NCBI GenBank assembly: GCA_033239125.1
Contig: BSWB01000005.1
Location: 47,228,993-47,292,992, forward strand
Length of the DNA: 64,000 nucleotides
Direction of reading: 5' to 3'
Origin: Fagopyrum homotropicum
Taxonomy: Eukaryota > Streptophyta > Magnoliopsida > Caryophyllales > Polygonaceae
The position numbers and the translations under genes are program-made. Below, in pieces: positions 35,354 to 46,991 of the stretch (within the stretch, counting starts at the first letter, position 1; every line of letters begins with the position of its first letter). The notes under the pieces are model-generated. The model was given only the letters and a program-made list of their open reading frames with translations, searched no databases and was not told the DNA's origin.

Positions 35354-35787
35354 CAGGTTGACAACAATGGCACTCGCAATCTTCTAAAGGCTGAATGAGG
35401 TATAAACAGGACCCCACGGGTTCTGACTTTTCGTTTTCAAAATTCATATGCATGAGTCGGGACTGGGTTAGAATGTACGGGACCACCACTCCTCACGCAA
35501 ACCTCGGCGGCGTAGATTTCTGGATTTGATGTATGTAATACCTATATATTGACATAGTTATAAGTATTTATATATGACTTTAGGATGTTTCGGACTTGAA
35601 TGTACCTAGCTAAGCATGTGACCTTAGGATGATAGGGCTTCTATGCCTCGGTTGAATCCTAGATTGTTGCTTCTTTTTATGCTTTTACAAATTTCCTTTA
35701 TATGCTAAATATTGCAATTATTACGTATATATAGATATATATATATATATATACACTCATATATAAATAAACGCGGAACGATATCAG

Positions 35788-36702
35788 ATGGCACGTACGA
35801 GAGCTACCGCATACGTAGGACCCGCCAGGGGTAGACCACCTCTTCCTCCTACCGTCCAAAGACGGGGACGAGTAGGAAGACCTCCAGGCACGAGAGGTCG
35901 GGGACGTATTCCCATTGCGGACCCACCAGTTGTGGATCCGCCAGCACCTGAGGATCCCGTAGAGGACGTCGCTGAGAGCATCATTCCCGAGGTTAGGGAT
36001 AGGACCGTCGCGAGGTCCGGGGCTCAGAGTTCTCCATCTGCTAGGACTGGGGGAGCATCTATTGGAGCTAGCGTGTTTGCAGACTATGTACGACGAGTTG
36101 AGGAGGCATTTAGGACAGGAGTACCACCACCCGCACCCCCAGGGCCAGCACCTGCACCGGCACCTGCGAGGTCAGCAGAGGTCACGCAGAGAGTTACTCC
36201 GATGAGGGCTGCGCCAGAGGTAGTTGCACCAGCAGTAGTTGCACCCGAGCCAGTTGTTGATGTTGTTAGGGCGAGAGATGAGCTGAGATTTCCGAGACCT
36301 GATTCCTGGTTGAAGGCTTTCAACCAGCAGCATGTACCCTACTTCGATGGGAAGGTAGGGTTAGAGGTGGAGCACTGGATTGGGCATGTGGAGTCGGCTT
36401 TAGAGGCGATCCGTTGTCCAGAGGAGAGACAGGTGGAGATAGTTAAGACTTTATTCAGGGAGCAGGCCCAATATTGGTGGAGGACGGTTAGAGGAGGAGT
36501 GACCAGGATGGACCAGTTGTTTAGCCTCGTTAGAGAGAGTTTTTGTCCGGCTTCACTGAGGAGAGATAGAGTACAGGACTTCTTGGAGGCGGGATTTGAG
36601 GATGTCCCAGTTATCGAGGCGGTTAGACGGTTCCGAGAGGAGTTAGCTTTGTTGGGTCCCGCCGCACCTCCGGCAGACCAACACGTCTACTTATTGGACT
36701 AG
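35788..36702 (+). CDS. Ty3/gypsy gag, capsid part (truncated by a stop)
   Basis: 304 codons from ATG (MARTRATAYVGP). The N-terminal third is Pro/Arg/Ala-rich and disordered-looking, with a PAPAPA run at about residues 120-130. Residues 170-300 match the retrotransposon gag capsid domain: FDGKVGLEVEHWIGHVESAL, EERQVEIVKTLF, AQYWWRTVRGG, then FLEAGFEDVPVIEAVRRF. The same start (MARMRATTYVG) occurs at 57335. A TAG ends the frame after YLLD, where the family continues VVEEFEH, so the zinc knuckle and the rest of pol are absent. The frame is probably a recent casualty, since it is otherwise clean. Confidence 0.85.
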   Translation: MARTRATAYVGPARGRPPLPPTVQRRGRVGRPPGTRGRGRIPIADPPVVDPPAPEDPVEDVAESIIPEVRDRTVARSGAQSSPSARTGGASIGASVFADYVRRVEEAFRTGVPPPAPPGPAPAPAPARSAEVTQRVTPMRAAPEVVAPAVVAPEPVVDVVRARDELRFPRPDSWLKAFNQQHVPYFDGKVGLEVEHWIGHVESALEAIRCPEERQVEIVKTLFREQAQYWWRTVRGGVTRMDQLFSLVRESFCPASLRRDRVQDFLEAGFEDVPVIEAVRRFREELALLGPAAPPADQHVYLLD

Positions 36703-36837
36703 GTGGTTGAGGAGTTTGAGCATAGAAGTCTAAAGACCAACCCGAATCGTTATGTTGAGAGTTGGATAGGTCATGGACTGATAGTGCAGTCTTCTTGGAC
36801 TAGGTGGTTGAGGAGTTTGAGCATAGAAGTCTAAAGA
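36694..36837. repeat. 100-bp-spaced direct duplication after gag
   Basis: The 43-44 bases starting TTGGACTAGGTGGTTGAGGA occur at 36694-36736 and again at 36794-36837. Between them lies unrelated sequence. The second copy joins LTR-like sequence (GTCTAAAGACTTCTAG) that runs to about 36853. Confidence 0.75.
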
Positions 36838-36853
36838 CTTCTAGTGGACTAGA

Positions 36854-38205
36854 GTGTGGTTTGATTGTGTGCCTTGTTTTGAACACGCGTTGTACGTTTT
36901 CCCGAGGAAACTTACGAGTGAGGTGATCTTGTGCGCTTCGGAGACTGGTGTTCACTCCAAATGGTGTGTGCAAGCTTTAAATTTATAACCCAAGAAGTAT
37001 GCTTAAAACAAGGATGCGAACCCGCAGTGTACGGATCAATTATAGTAAAAGCAAGAATTCCGGGGTGTCGATCTCAGGGACTTAGGTGAAACAAAGCAAG
37101 TATAGGTTGTCAATATTGCCAATAACCACAAAAGTGATTAAAACAATCAAAGATGATAATATAGTCAATTAAAGGGAATATGCAAATTCTAGGGATTAAA
37201 GCATCTAGTTGTGGTTCTAACTCAAGATCTCAAGATAAGCGGACAAAGCTAAGGTTTTGCAAAGGGAAGATGTTACTAAAGCGGAATAGATCACCGGGTA
37301 AGTCTCACTACTAACAATCCCAAGCCAAAGAACCTATTAACAGGTAAGTCTCAAGGTACTAAGGAAAGGAACTATAATATCAAACCAACACACCAACTAA
37401 GGGAATAGAATCAACCTTTACCGGGTAAGTCTCACGCTAACTCACAAAGATGGAATGAAGGCACACTCGAACCCCAATAAAGGATAAACCTTTATTACCT
37501 ACACTTATGATCATGGGTAAACAAACAAAGAAATTACCGGGTAAGTCTCATCCTAGGCTTGCATTGGTGTAATAAGAATAGGATTTGGCAAACTCTAACA
37601 CTTAACTCTCAGTTTCGGATCAGAAAAGGTCTCCTCGGTCAGCCAAGTTCCAACCCGGCCGAGATGTTCATCGACTGAACGAGATGTTCTAAGGTTAAGG
37701 ATAAAGACTCGAGCTTTCAAGGTCCTACTGGGATTAAGATTATTCTATCATCGTCTTTCCCACAACTTTCAGTCAATCACCCTAAAATCGCACAAGTAAA
37801 TTAGCCACTCATCATCATGAAAGCAATAATCAAATATATGGGAAGAGAATGAATATTTGAACACAAAAACCTTAAGAACAAGGCTTCAATAACTGAATCA
37901 AATAAATAAATCAGCGTTCCTTGGATTACAAATCCAACAAGACAATCAAACAAAAAGGGAATCAAAGAAAGTCTTACAAATCCCTTCACAAAAGCTATAA
38001 CAAGCTATGAACTTCCTTCCTTCAATCTTCCTTCAACCTTCCAAAAATCCTTCCTAACTCCAGCTTCTTCAATCCCCAAGTTCTGCGATGGTAGCGGGTT
38101 GCTGAATTTTTGGAAAATCCCGCCCTTTATATAGGAAAATTATCTTCCAAAGATAATAATATCTTAAAAAGATAATTTCCTAATAAAATATATCCATATC
38201 TCTAA
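36854..38205. repeat. Unclassified LTR-like repeat, left part (host of the 17.6-kb array)
   Basis: No coding is supported. From about 36962 the wording (CAAGCTTTAAATTTATAACC, later GGGTGTCGATCTCAGGGACTT) is of a type common in plant LTRs. ACCGGGTAAGTCTCA and close variants recur at 37293, 37340, 37420 and 37536. It resumes at 55763 after the array. Together the two parts make about 1.85 kb that seems to have inserted into a gypsy LTR: GAGTGTGG on the left side and the TACGGACTTACTTAGC motif on the right belong to that LTR. Confidence 0.45.
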
Positions 38206-39686
38206 TGTAACGCCCCATTTTATTAGGCGCGTTTTCGATATTTATTTCCCTACTTTTATCGATATTTTAATAGCTTAAATAGTTTTATGCGTATTTTGAC
38301 CCATATAATTATTTTCTGTATTTTATTTCGGAAAAGTTTTCCGATCCGAAAGTTTAGTTTAGTTCGTTTCAATCGAGTTTATTTTATGTTATTATCTTTC
38401 TCCCTATTTCTTTTTTTTTTATTCTATTGTTTTGTCTTTCCGCTTGTCTCACTCAGAGACTTGCCTTACCTCCTGTGATCATTGCCACCTACCTATGCCT
38501 ACTGCTGCTAGGTCCAGACCGACCCCTCGTTGCACTCATCTCCCCTCTTTGGATGATCTCGCAAGCAAGTGTCTTCCTGTAAACCTCTCCTCATCTCTCT
38601 CTCGTACAGCTTCGATCTCTCCCTCTATTAGCCTCAAATTCTCATTCCTTCGTCTCCCAAGCTGCAACCACCTGAGGTGCCCTTCTCTCCTGTACTTGGA
38701 AGCAAACACTCCCAAACTCTCCTTCGAACCTCCCTCTTGCTCAGATACACTTCTCCTCTGCTGCCTTACCTCAGCCAAGCTGCAACCCTTGGAGCCGCCA
38801 CGCCGACCGCCTTGCAACCACCATCCTCTGCAACTAGGAAGAACAGGGAGCCTCACCTCCATCTCATCTTTCTCCCTCTTCTCTTCTGTCGAGCCTCACC
38901 GAAGGGCCCTCTGTCGTTGCACCTCAACTGGAGCCTCTCAACGAGCCACAATCAGCCCCACCTCTCGGTTCTCATAGCTCCGCATCCGCGCCTTGAGAAG
39001 CCTCAATTTCCGACAAGAACAAGCATTGCAAGACGCATCAAATTCAGATCCTGGTTCAGATTCAATTACCAGTGCAAAGGGGGAAGTTTTTGTTTTTGAA
39101 AATTGTGGAGATGCAGCTTAATCTAAGGAGGGTGATTCGGGAACCATTGTCGATCTCTTCTCCTCTCTTCTGCCCTCCTTCTCGACTCTATCCCTCCTCC
39201 CCTAACCGGAAGCTCGCCCTGCAGTTTGGTGCTCCATCTGTTGTCAAGCCACCAGGGGAGAGCATGAGAATCCCAGCCTCGCAGTCGCCACCTTAGTCCG
39301 TCGAGAAGCCCGTCGGGAGAGCCCTTGCAAGCCAATAGAACCACCGGCCCTTTGTTGTTTGCCTGCCTCCAAGCCGCCGCCGCCGCCATCCCTGAAGGAT
39401 TGAAGGGTGAACGCGTTTTAAAAACCCTTCTTCAAAATTTGAGCGGGCCCCACTCCTTTTTAATGTAATTACAACTTATACCCCATATTGCTATTTCGGG
39501 TTTTGACCCCTAATTTCGGGACTTTGTAATTATATCCCTACAACCCATATTTTTATTTTGGATTATGGCCCAAGCATTTGATTACGGATTTATGACGCAT
39601 GTTGTGACATTGGGTATTTTGCCTCGGAAAATATTTTAGCGGGATTTTAACCTCGGTTTTTAAAACAAGTTTCTTAGAGTTATATG

Positions 39687-39734
<48 letters not shown>

Positions 39735-41251
39735 CGATCAAATTTAGCATACGAGCTAAATTTGTTTAGTTTTGTTGCTAGGTTCGGGAACGACCCCGTA
39801 AAGGCCGAACGAGTCCAAGTCGACATCCGTTGATCGATTTCCGTCTTTTGACGTCGCGTGAGTATCCTTTCCCTCGATCTAGTTATATTTAGCGGTAGTA
39901 TCATGCTAGGTTGGATTTAGCCTAACTTAGAGTGAATGCCAAGTAGTGGCCATGAACCTTAGGTGAGTTTTGAGGATTTATGATTGTTATAAAGCTTGAG
40001 GTGTTATTATCTTGTAAGGATTGTAAGGTGTTGAGTGTTTTGTTGATCTTGTGAGTTTATGAGGATTGAGATTATGGTTATATGTTTGTTGAGATTGTGG
40101 TGACTAGGACGAGAGTATCCTAGCATGTGTTGTGATGGTTATGACCTTGTGAGATCGTGAGGACTAGGAGTTTCTTTATCCTAGTATGTGTTATGGTTTA
40201 TGATCTTGGGAGATCATAGGGTCTAAAAGTCTAAGGACTTCTAGCGTGTGTTGAGTGTGATGTGAGCATGAGAGATTCTAGGATGCGTCCCTAGAATGTG
40301 AGTCAAATGATCTCGTGTAGATCATTTGTGTAGAAGTCTTAGACTTCTTGAGTTGAGCGAGTTGTTGATATAGTATCTTCTTGTGAGCAGGTTGTGGACT
40401 CCTTCCCAAGGGAAGCGAGAGTGTTGTGAGTTGAGTGTGGCGATAAGGTAAGTCTCCGGACTTACTTAGCTCGTATTCCTTGTATTAGCATTGATGTGTG
40501 TTTGGTGGTGTGTGTTTATTCTTTATTGTTTATAACAACTGAACCGGTAATAGGACCACCGACCTTATACTATTTTGGCCCAAGTGTATGATAACGGGCG
40601 GTGACATCATCTGCCTAGCTCTTGCGAGAGTCTAGGAGGTTCTTGGCGACTAGCCCGTGCTGGTTAGATGGTCGGAGGCATCCGTACCGTTCCACGCCGG
40701 TAAGTAGGGACCGAGGCGGGACCACGGTGGTCTCGTGTCACAAACCTAAGTTGAATTAGAACGGGATACGACCTAATAATAACAAAGATAATAAACCGGG
40801 TTGATGTGCTTTTATGTATGTTGTATGCTTGTGATGAGATTATTTGTGTATGTGCCTTTCCCATTAATTCTAATGTTTGGAATGTGAGCTAACGGTTTTA
40901 TACCAACTGTTGTAGATTGCATTGCAGGTTAGGATTGCGGCCGAGAGATCCGGAAGAGTGGGCAGCCGGGGTTCCGTACATTTTAGGATTGGGTTTTGGG
41001 TGGAGTCGAGTTTGAGCATTGTAATTATTGTATGTTTTATGGCGTTAGCCTTTGGGGTTGTATTTTCGGCTGAAGTCCTTTGTTGTATTCTTCCGGGTTT
41101 TTCTTTTCATTGCATAAAAATGTATTTCGTTTTGGCCTTTATTTGTGCCTTGTTGCAAGATCCGGTGAAATTGTTGTCAAGCTAAGGGTCGGGACCCACT
41201 GTGAGGTCCCAACCCGTAGCATCCCGAGTCCCGCGGATTCGGGGTGTTACA
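38206..41251 (+). repeat. Array LTR 1, 3046 bp
   Basis: It starts TGTAACGCCCC and ends GGGTGTTACA. A GC-rich, pyrimidine-biased block (about 38440-39400) is flanked by AT-rich sequence. It has an AT run of about 41 bp (39691-39731), the palindrome at 40448-40465, and the GGCCCAAGTGTATGATAACG block near 40573. It has about six private differences from the other two LTRs, for example near 38503, 38990, 39336 and 40228. Confidence 0.92.
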
Positions 41252-44200
41252 AAAGTGGTATCAGAGCGAGGTTGACAACAATGGCACTCGCAATCTTCTA
41301 AAGGCCGAATTAGGAATAAACAGAACCCTTCGGGTTCTGACCTTTTTGTTTTAAAATTTACATGCATGAGTCGGGGTAGAATGTACGGATCACCACTCCT
41401 TCCGCGGATCTCGGCAGCATAGTTTATTGGAATTTTAGTATTTATATGTATATATTATTTATGTAGATATGTATAGTATATGTGGATTATAGTTATGCAT
41501 GATGGACATGATTTATGTGTATATTTGTATATGTGGATGATTATATGTTTTGGACCTTGTATTGTTATAATGAAGTGTCGGATGCGTGATATTAGTAGTA
41601 TTATGGACTTAGGAATTATATACTTATATATACGTATTCTTATTATATATAGTAGCATATGAAGTAATGAGACCTTTTAGCTAAGATGATAGTATGATAA
41701 AATTACCTTGGATGACGCCGTTTGGCTCGGGATAGTTTACATATAAGGATGAATATGCTCAAGTACCGAGTTGAGTATCACGTTAAACACCTTGCTGTTT
41801 CTTGGGCTCCTTTAGAGGACGTCAAAGCAAACCTATGAAGACTAAAGAGGACATTAACGGCAAGGACGAACAAGTAGAAGGAAACTCTAAACAACTAAAG
41901 AGAAAGCGAGATGGAGACATTAAAAATAAAGGGAGCAACATTAATGTGCGGAAGCTGGTCCAAAGAAGCCATGATGGAAAGACGACGAGACCAAGAGAGA
42001 TAGTGAACTTAAGTTCTTCTAGAAGACGCGTGGACAACTAAAGATACAAATCGAGGAGGAGATGGATACATTATAGCAAGGTTAAAAGTTGTGTTCTACT
42101 AAGAGGCGAAGTTTTCTTTTGGCGCTCCTAAGCATTTGAGTCAAGATGGGAAGAGTGATCGTACCATTTGCTAAAGATTTAAGATACCGTGAGTTAAGCT
42201 TACGAGGTACCAATAAGTGAAGTGTTAACATTACTAGAGTTATGAGAAGAAGGGCATGGTGGGGATTCACATGGAGTTGACCAATTTCCGTTATGATGAT
42301 AAGGCTAAGAATTGCCAAGAAGGATGAAGTGTGTATAAATGATGATCCCAAGAAGATGAAAGAAGAAACAAGGAGCTTTTATTGAAGGACTTAAGATACC
42401 GACCAAGAGAAATGCGAGAGGATACTGACTAACGTTAGAGATGTTGAGAAGACACATTTACAAGATATCACGAGAGAACAATTAAGCCAATGTAAGCGGG
42501 GCGTGTGAAACAATAAGGCCAAGAAGATATAGTTATCTTATAAAGAAACGAAAGCGTGAAATGAAGAAGGAACTATTTAAGATAGAGTACCCCGAGGAGG
42601 GTAACCCTCATGAGAATGGTAACATGAGAAGTGTAGTAGAATAATAAGTCGTTGACATCGGAGAAAGTCGGATACAAGTTAATCGGTGATAACTAAGAAC
42701 CCACAGGTGCGTGTTGTCTATTGGTGAGTGTAGAGGGGATGAGTAAACAAGATTATGGGCCTACAGAGGATCGACAACAAGAGCTTAAAGTATTCGTGAT
42801 GGTTCAATGTCAGCAATAAGGATTTATATCAACGGAAGTGAAAATGTTATAATCAAGTAGCATTGGTGGGTTCAAGCATATGACTGTAACCGACCTCCCG
42901 GGGAGTGATTGTAATGATCCTTTACAACCTTCTTCGGTCATGAGAACAACATATGGGAGATCGACCCGGATTAGAAGTTCTAAGGTTTGATCATGGTAAA
43001 GGCAACTAGTAGATCAAGAGGAAGGTGATATTTTCATTGTTTGTGGTGCGTAGACGGGAGTATAATAAGGGGATGCATAGTATGTTCATTCTAATGAAAT
43101 GGAGGGTATGTTTTCGCGAAAAAAAAATGAGAGAGAGAGGCGTCAAACTCACACAAAAGAGCCATGGTAGCTCTGGTGTGCAAGAGAGGACCTAGATTAG
43201 GGCAACACTTCAAGCTTGGAATTACGATGTTAGTGATTGGTGGAGTAATGAGTGGATATTTTTGTGATTATGGTTGAGAATTTTGCCTGAAGGCATACAA
43301 GTACAGTTGTGAAGTTGTTTATGGATAGCAAGAGGTACATAAGGTGGTCAACGAGCGTAAGAGAAGACTGAGGTTTTGAAGTTTGATATCGATATGAGAT
43401 GTATAAGGAGTACATGAAAGGTTGAGGTTAGACCATCTACGGTCGGTTTGACGTTACAAAAAAAAAATGAAGTATAAATTTCTACGCCTACTTGAAGAAA
43501 AGATGTCTATGGTGAAAGCTTATGTAGAAGACCAAGAGCTCCTTCCATATGTTGGGATGTCAGGGAAAGCGAAGAAGATAAGGTCAATTGTTTTGAAGCA
43601 CGGTTAAGTCATGCAGTTTGGACCCTTATGGCCGCACATAAGTGAGAAACCTTAGAAGATTTTTTACAACCATGTCATCGAGGAGGGAGAATGAAATTAA
43701 GAGAAAAGAATACTTAAATAAGGCTACAAGAGTCAGAAGACTCGAGCAAGTCTCTCGAGTTCAAGAGATAAAGGATCTCGGAAAGAAGACGGTAAACATT
43801 GTAGCTAAAGATGGAACAAGACACGTGTTTAAGGGACGTCACCCCAATAGATCGAGGTAGATCATTAGTATCATGACCACTTGTAAAGTGATAAGACAAG
43901 ATTGTGTCGGTTATTACGATGTGTGACGGGAAGAAAAAAGATGAAGGCTGAGATATCACGGATTCCGATACGTCAGAATGTGGAATTTTCCACTAAGGTC
44001 GAGCTTGATTTAATCCCGATGTCTAAGGCGTCGTATGAAATGACACTTGTGCAGAGACATGTGTTGTGGAAACAAGTGAAGGAGCAATTGCAAGAACTTA
44101 TCGATAAGATTTCACTAGAAATTAGTGAAATGCTATGGGGAACTCCGAATGCTATCTTAAACTCTTAATTTGAAGTTGTTATGTAGAACACCAATTTGCG

Positions 44201-45470
44201 AAAAGAGAGAAGTTTATCTCCGTTGTACATCGATTACAGTGAGTTGAGCAAGATGACAATGAAGGACAAGTATCCCTTACCACGGATTGATGATCTACTC
44301 GACCAATTGCATGGGTCAATAGTCTCTTCTAAAATTTATTTAAGGGTTGATTGCCACCAATTGAGAATCCGGGATCAGGATATTGCAAGTACGGCAGTCC
44401 GTATAAGGTATGGTCACCATGAGCCTGTAGTGATGTCATCTGGGCTTACTAATGCCCCGTATAAGATATTTTGATCTACTCTCGAAGAAGAGAGAAGTTG
44501 TATGACAAGATGTCTTGGGATGACAACCCCGAAGGACGTGGAAGAAGTTACAAGATTTTTGGGATGTTGGTCATTACCGGATTTGAGAAGAGATTTTTTT
44601 TTCAAAGTAACACCATCTATGACTAACCTATTCTGGACGACAACGAAGATTTAAGTGGGACAAAAAAAAAAAAAAAATTTTGACATTGTAGTTGTTAAGA
44701 GTTAAAGAGGAGATTTATTGGTGCATTTGCTTTGGAATTTTGCCTAGAGGTATGATGGGTTTGACATGTACAAGTTATTCCGCAAGACAAGGTCTTGATC
44801 GAGTATTGAGGAAAGATGTAAAAGTAATAGCATACGTGACTCGTTAGTAGAAGCAGTGTGGAGTGAAATACTTCCTTCATTACTTGGAACTTGCAACAAG
44901 AATTGAGGAAAACGTAACATCAAAGTTTGGTATGACAAGAACCAAAGCCAATGGTGTAAATGGGAAGTTCGATCTTCTTTGTTAGAGACAAGCAAAGAGA
45001 AACATAATGGAAATGTTGCACTGAGATATATACCCGAAAAGGAAGATGAATTTCCGATATATCGGATCTTTTTGAGATCTTAGTGCGAGTTGGAGAAGTG
45101 TCTTATAAGTTGGTGTTGCCGCCAAGAGTAGAGAGTTTTCACCCGGTGTTTCATATGTATCAGTCGAGAGGGTACATGCATGATTCGAGACGTGTGGTTA
45201 GTTATGGTGATTTAGTCGCAGAGCAAGAACCGAAGAGGCTAAAAGGAAGACGGAGTATAGTATCTTTGGTTGAGTTATGTATAGTTTGTGCCTTGTGTGT
45301 GAATGTGTTATATGACCGGTAATATCTTGTGATGGTAGTTTGAGCAGTTTGTGCATATAGATTAGAAGGTCTAAGCCTTCCTAGTTGTGTGTTTATACAT
45401 CGGCCTTAGGGACAGAGAAGTTGAACGCATCGCAAGTTTCGGGACGAAACTTGTTTTTAGGGGGATCTAA
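41252..45470 (+). mobile_element. Array internal region 1, 4.2 kb, non-autonomous
   Basis: It opens with the primer-binding site TGGTATCAGAGC (41256-41267) and a leader shared with 35338 onward. It ends with the palindrome AAGTTTCGGGACGAAACTT (45434-45452) and the polypurine tract AGGGGGA (45459-45465). From about 41700 to 43600 I find no gag. A Lys/Arg-rich 79-codon frame at 41802-42041 is present but unrecognised. The pol remnants follow (next entry). Confidence 0.85.
43642..45322 (+). pseudogene. Degenerate gypsy pol in array internal region 1
   Basis: Pieces in order: a protease/RT linker (about 43780-43920; KGRHPNRSR, then IISIMTTCKVIRQDCVGYY); RT entry (43990-44168; LDLIPMSKASYEM, KEQLQELIDKISLE); RT palm (44196-44474; LYIDYSELSKMTMKDKYPLP, RIDDLLDQLHG, VMSSGLTNAP); an RT end with FLGCW (about 44530-44620); an RNase H trace (about 44770-44900; YSARQGLDRVL, VKVIAYVTR); and the integrase C-terminus (45083-45322; VGEVSYKLVLPPR, FHPVFHM). 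The segment that should carry the catalytic YxDD after GLTNAP is missing, as is the integrase core. Stops and frameshifts separate the pieces. No active enzyme is possible. Confidence 0.85.
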
Positions 45471-46953
45471 TGTAACGCCCCATTTTATTAGGCGCGTTTT
45501 CGATATTTATTTCCCTACTTTTATCGATATTTTAATAGCTTAAATAGTTTTATGCGTATTTTGACCCATATAATTATTTTCTGTATTTTATTTCGGAAAA
45601 GTTTTCCGATCCGAAAGTTTAGTTTAGTTCGTTTCAATCGAGTTTATTTTATGTTATTATCTTTCTCCCTATTTCTTTTTTTTTTTATTCTATTGTTTTG
45701 TCTTTCCGCTTGTCTCACTCAGAGACTTGCCTTACCTCCTGTGATCATTGCCACCTACCTATGCCTGCTGCTGCTAGGTCCAGACCGACCCCTCGTTGCA
45801 CTCATCTCCCCTCTTTGGATGATCTCGCAAGCAAGTGTCTTCCTGTAAACCTCTCCTCATCTCTCTCTCGTACAGCTTCGATCTCTCCCTCTATTAGCCT
45901 CAAATTCTCATTCCTTCGTCTCCCAAGCTGCAACCACCTGAGGTGCCCTTCTCTCCTGTACTTGGAAGCAAACACTCCCAAACTCTCCTTCGAACCTCCC
46001 TCTTGCTCAGATACACTTCTCCTCTGCTGCCTTACCTCAGCCAAGCTGCAACCCTTGGAGCCGCCACGCCGACCGCCTTGCAACCACCATCCTCTGCAAC
46101 TAGGAAGAACAGGGAGCCTCACCTCCATCTCATCTTTCTCCCTCTTCTCTTCTGTCGAGCCTCACCGAAGGGCCCTCTGTCGTTGCACCTCAACTGGAGC
46201 CTCTCAACGAGCCACAATCAGCCCCACCTCTCGGTTCTCATAGCTCCGCATCCGCCGCCTTGAGAAGCCTCAATTTCCGACAAGAACAAGCATTGCAAGA
46301 CGCATCAAATTCAGATCCTGGTTCAGATTCAATTACCAGTGCAAAGGGGGAAGTTTTTGTTTTTGAAAATTGTGGAGATGCAGCTTAATCTAAGGAGGGT
46401 GATTCGGGAACCATTGTCGATCTCTTCTCCTCTCTTCTGCCCTCCTTCTCGACTCTATCCCTCCTCCCCTAACCGGAAGCTCGCCCTGCAGTTTGGTGCT
46501 CCATCTGTTGTCAAGCCACCAGGGGAGAGCATGAGAATCCCAGCCTCGCAGTCGCCACCTTAGTCCGTCGAGAAGCCCGTCGGGAGAGCCCTTGCAAGCC
46601 AACAGAACCACCGGCCCTTTGTTGTTTGCCTGCCTCCAAGCCGCCGCCGCCGCCATCCCTGAAGGATTGAAGGGTGAACGCGTTTTAAAAACCCTTCTTC
46701 AAAATTTGAGCGGGCCCCACTCCTTTTTAATGTAATTACAACTTATACCCCATATTGCTATTTCGGGTTTTGACCCCTAATTTCGGGACTTTGTAATTAT
46801 ATCCCTACAACCCATATTTTTATTTTGGATTATGGCCCAAGCATTTGATTACGGATTTATGACGCATGTTGTGACATTGGGTATTTTGCCTCGGAAAATA
46901 TTTTAGCGGGATTTTAACCTCGGTTTTTAAAACAAGTTTCTTAGAGTTATATG

Positions 46954-46991
<38 letters not shown>

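Noticed and set aside
35284..35489. N-terminal 68 codons of the 398-codon minus frame that includes the integrase
   Set aside because: They are antisense to an LTR end, primer-binding site and leader on the plus strand. The open reading there is accidental, so the coding call stops at 35283.
38432..38977. 181-codon frame repeated in all three array LTRs (also 45698-46243 and 52956-53501)
   Set aside because: It lies in a pyrimidine-rich LTR block and overlaps other long frames on both strands. It persists only because the LTRs are recent copies. No family signal.
41802..42041. Lys/Arg-rich 79-codon frame in the array internal regions as a possible gag
   Set aside because: It has no capsid or zinc-knuckle motif, and a minus-strand frame covers the same bases. 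Mentioned only within the internal-region entry.
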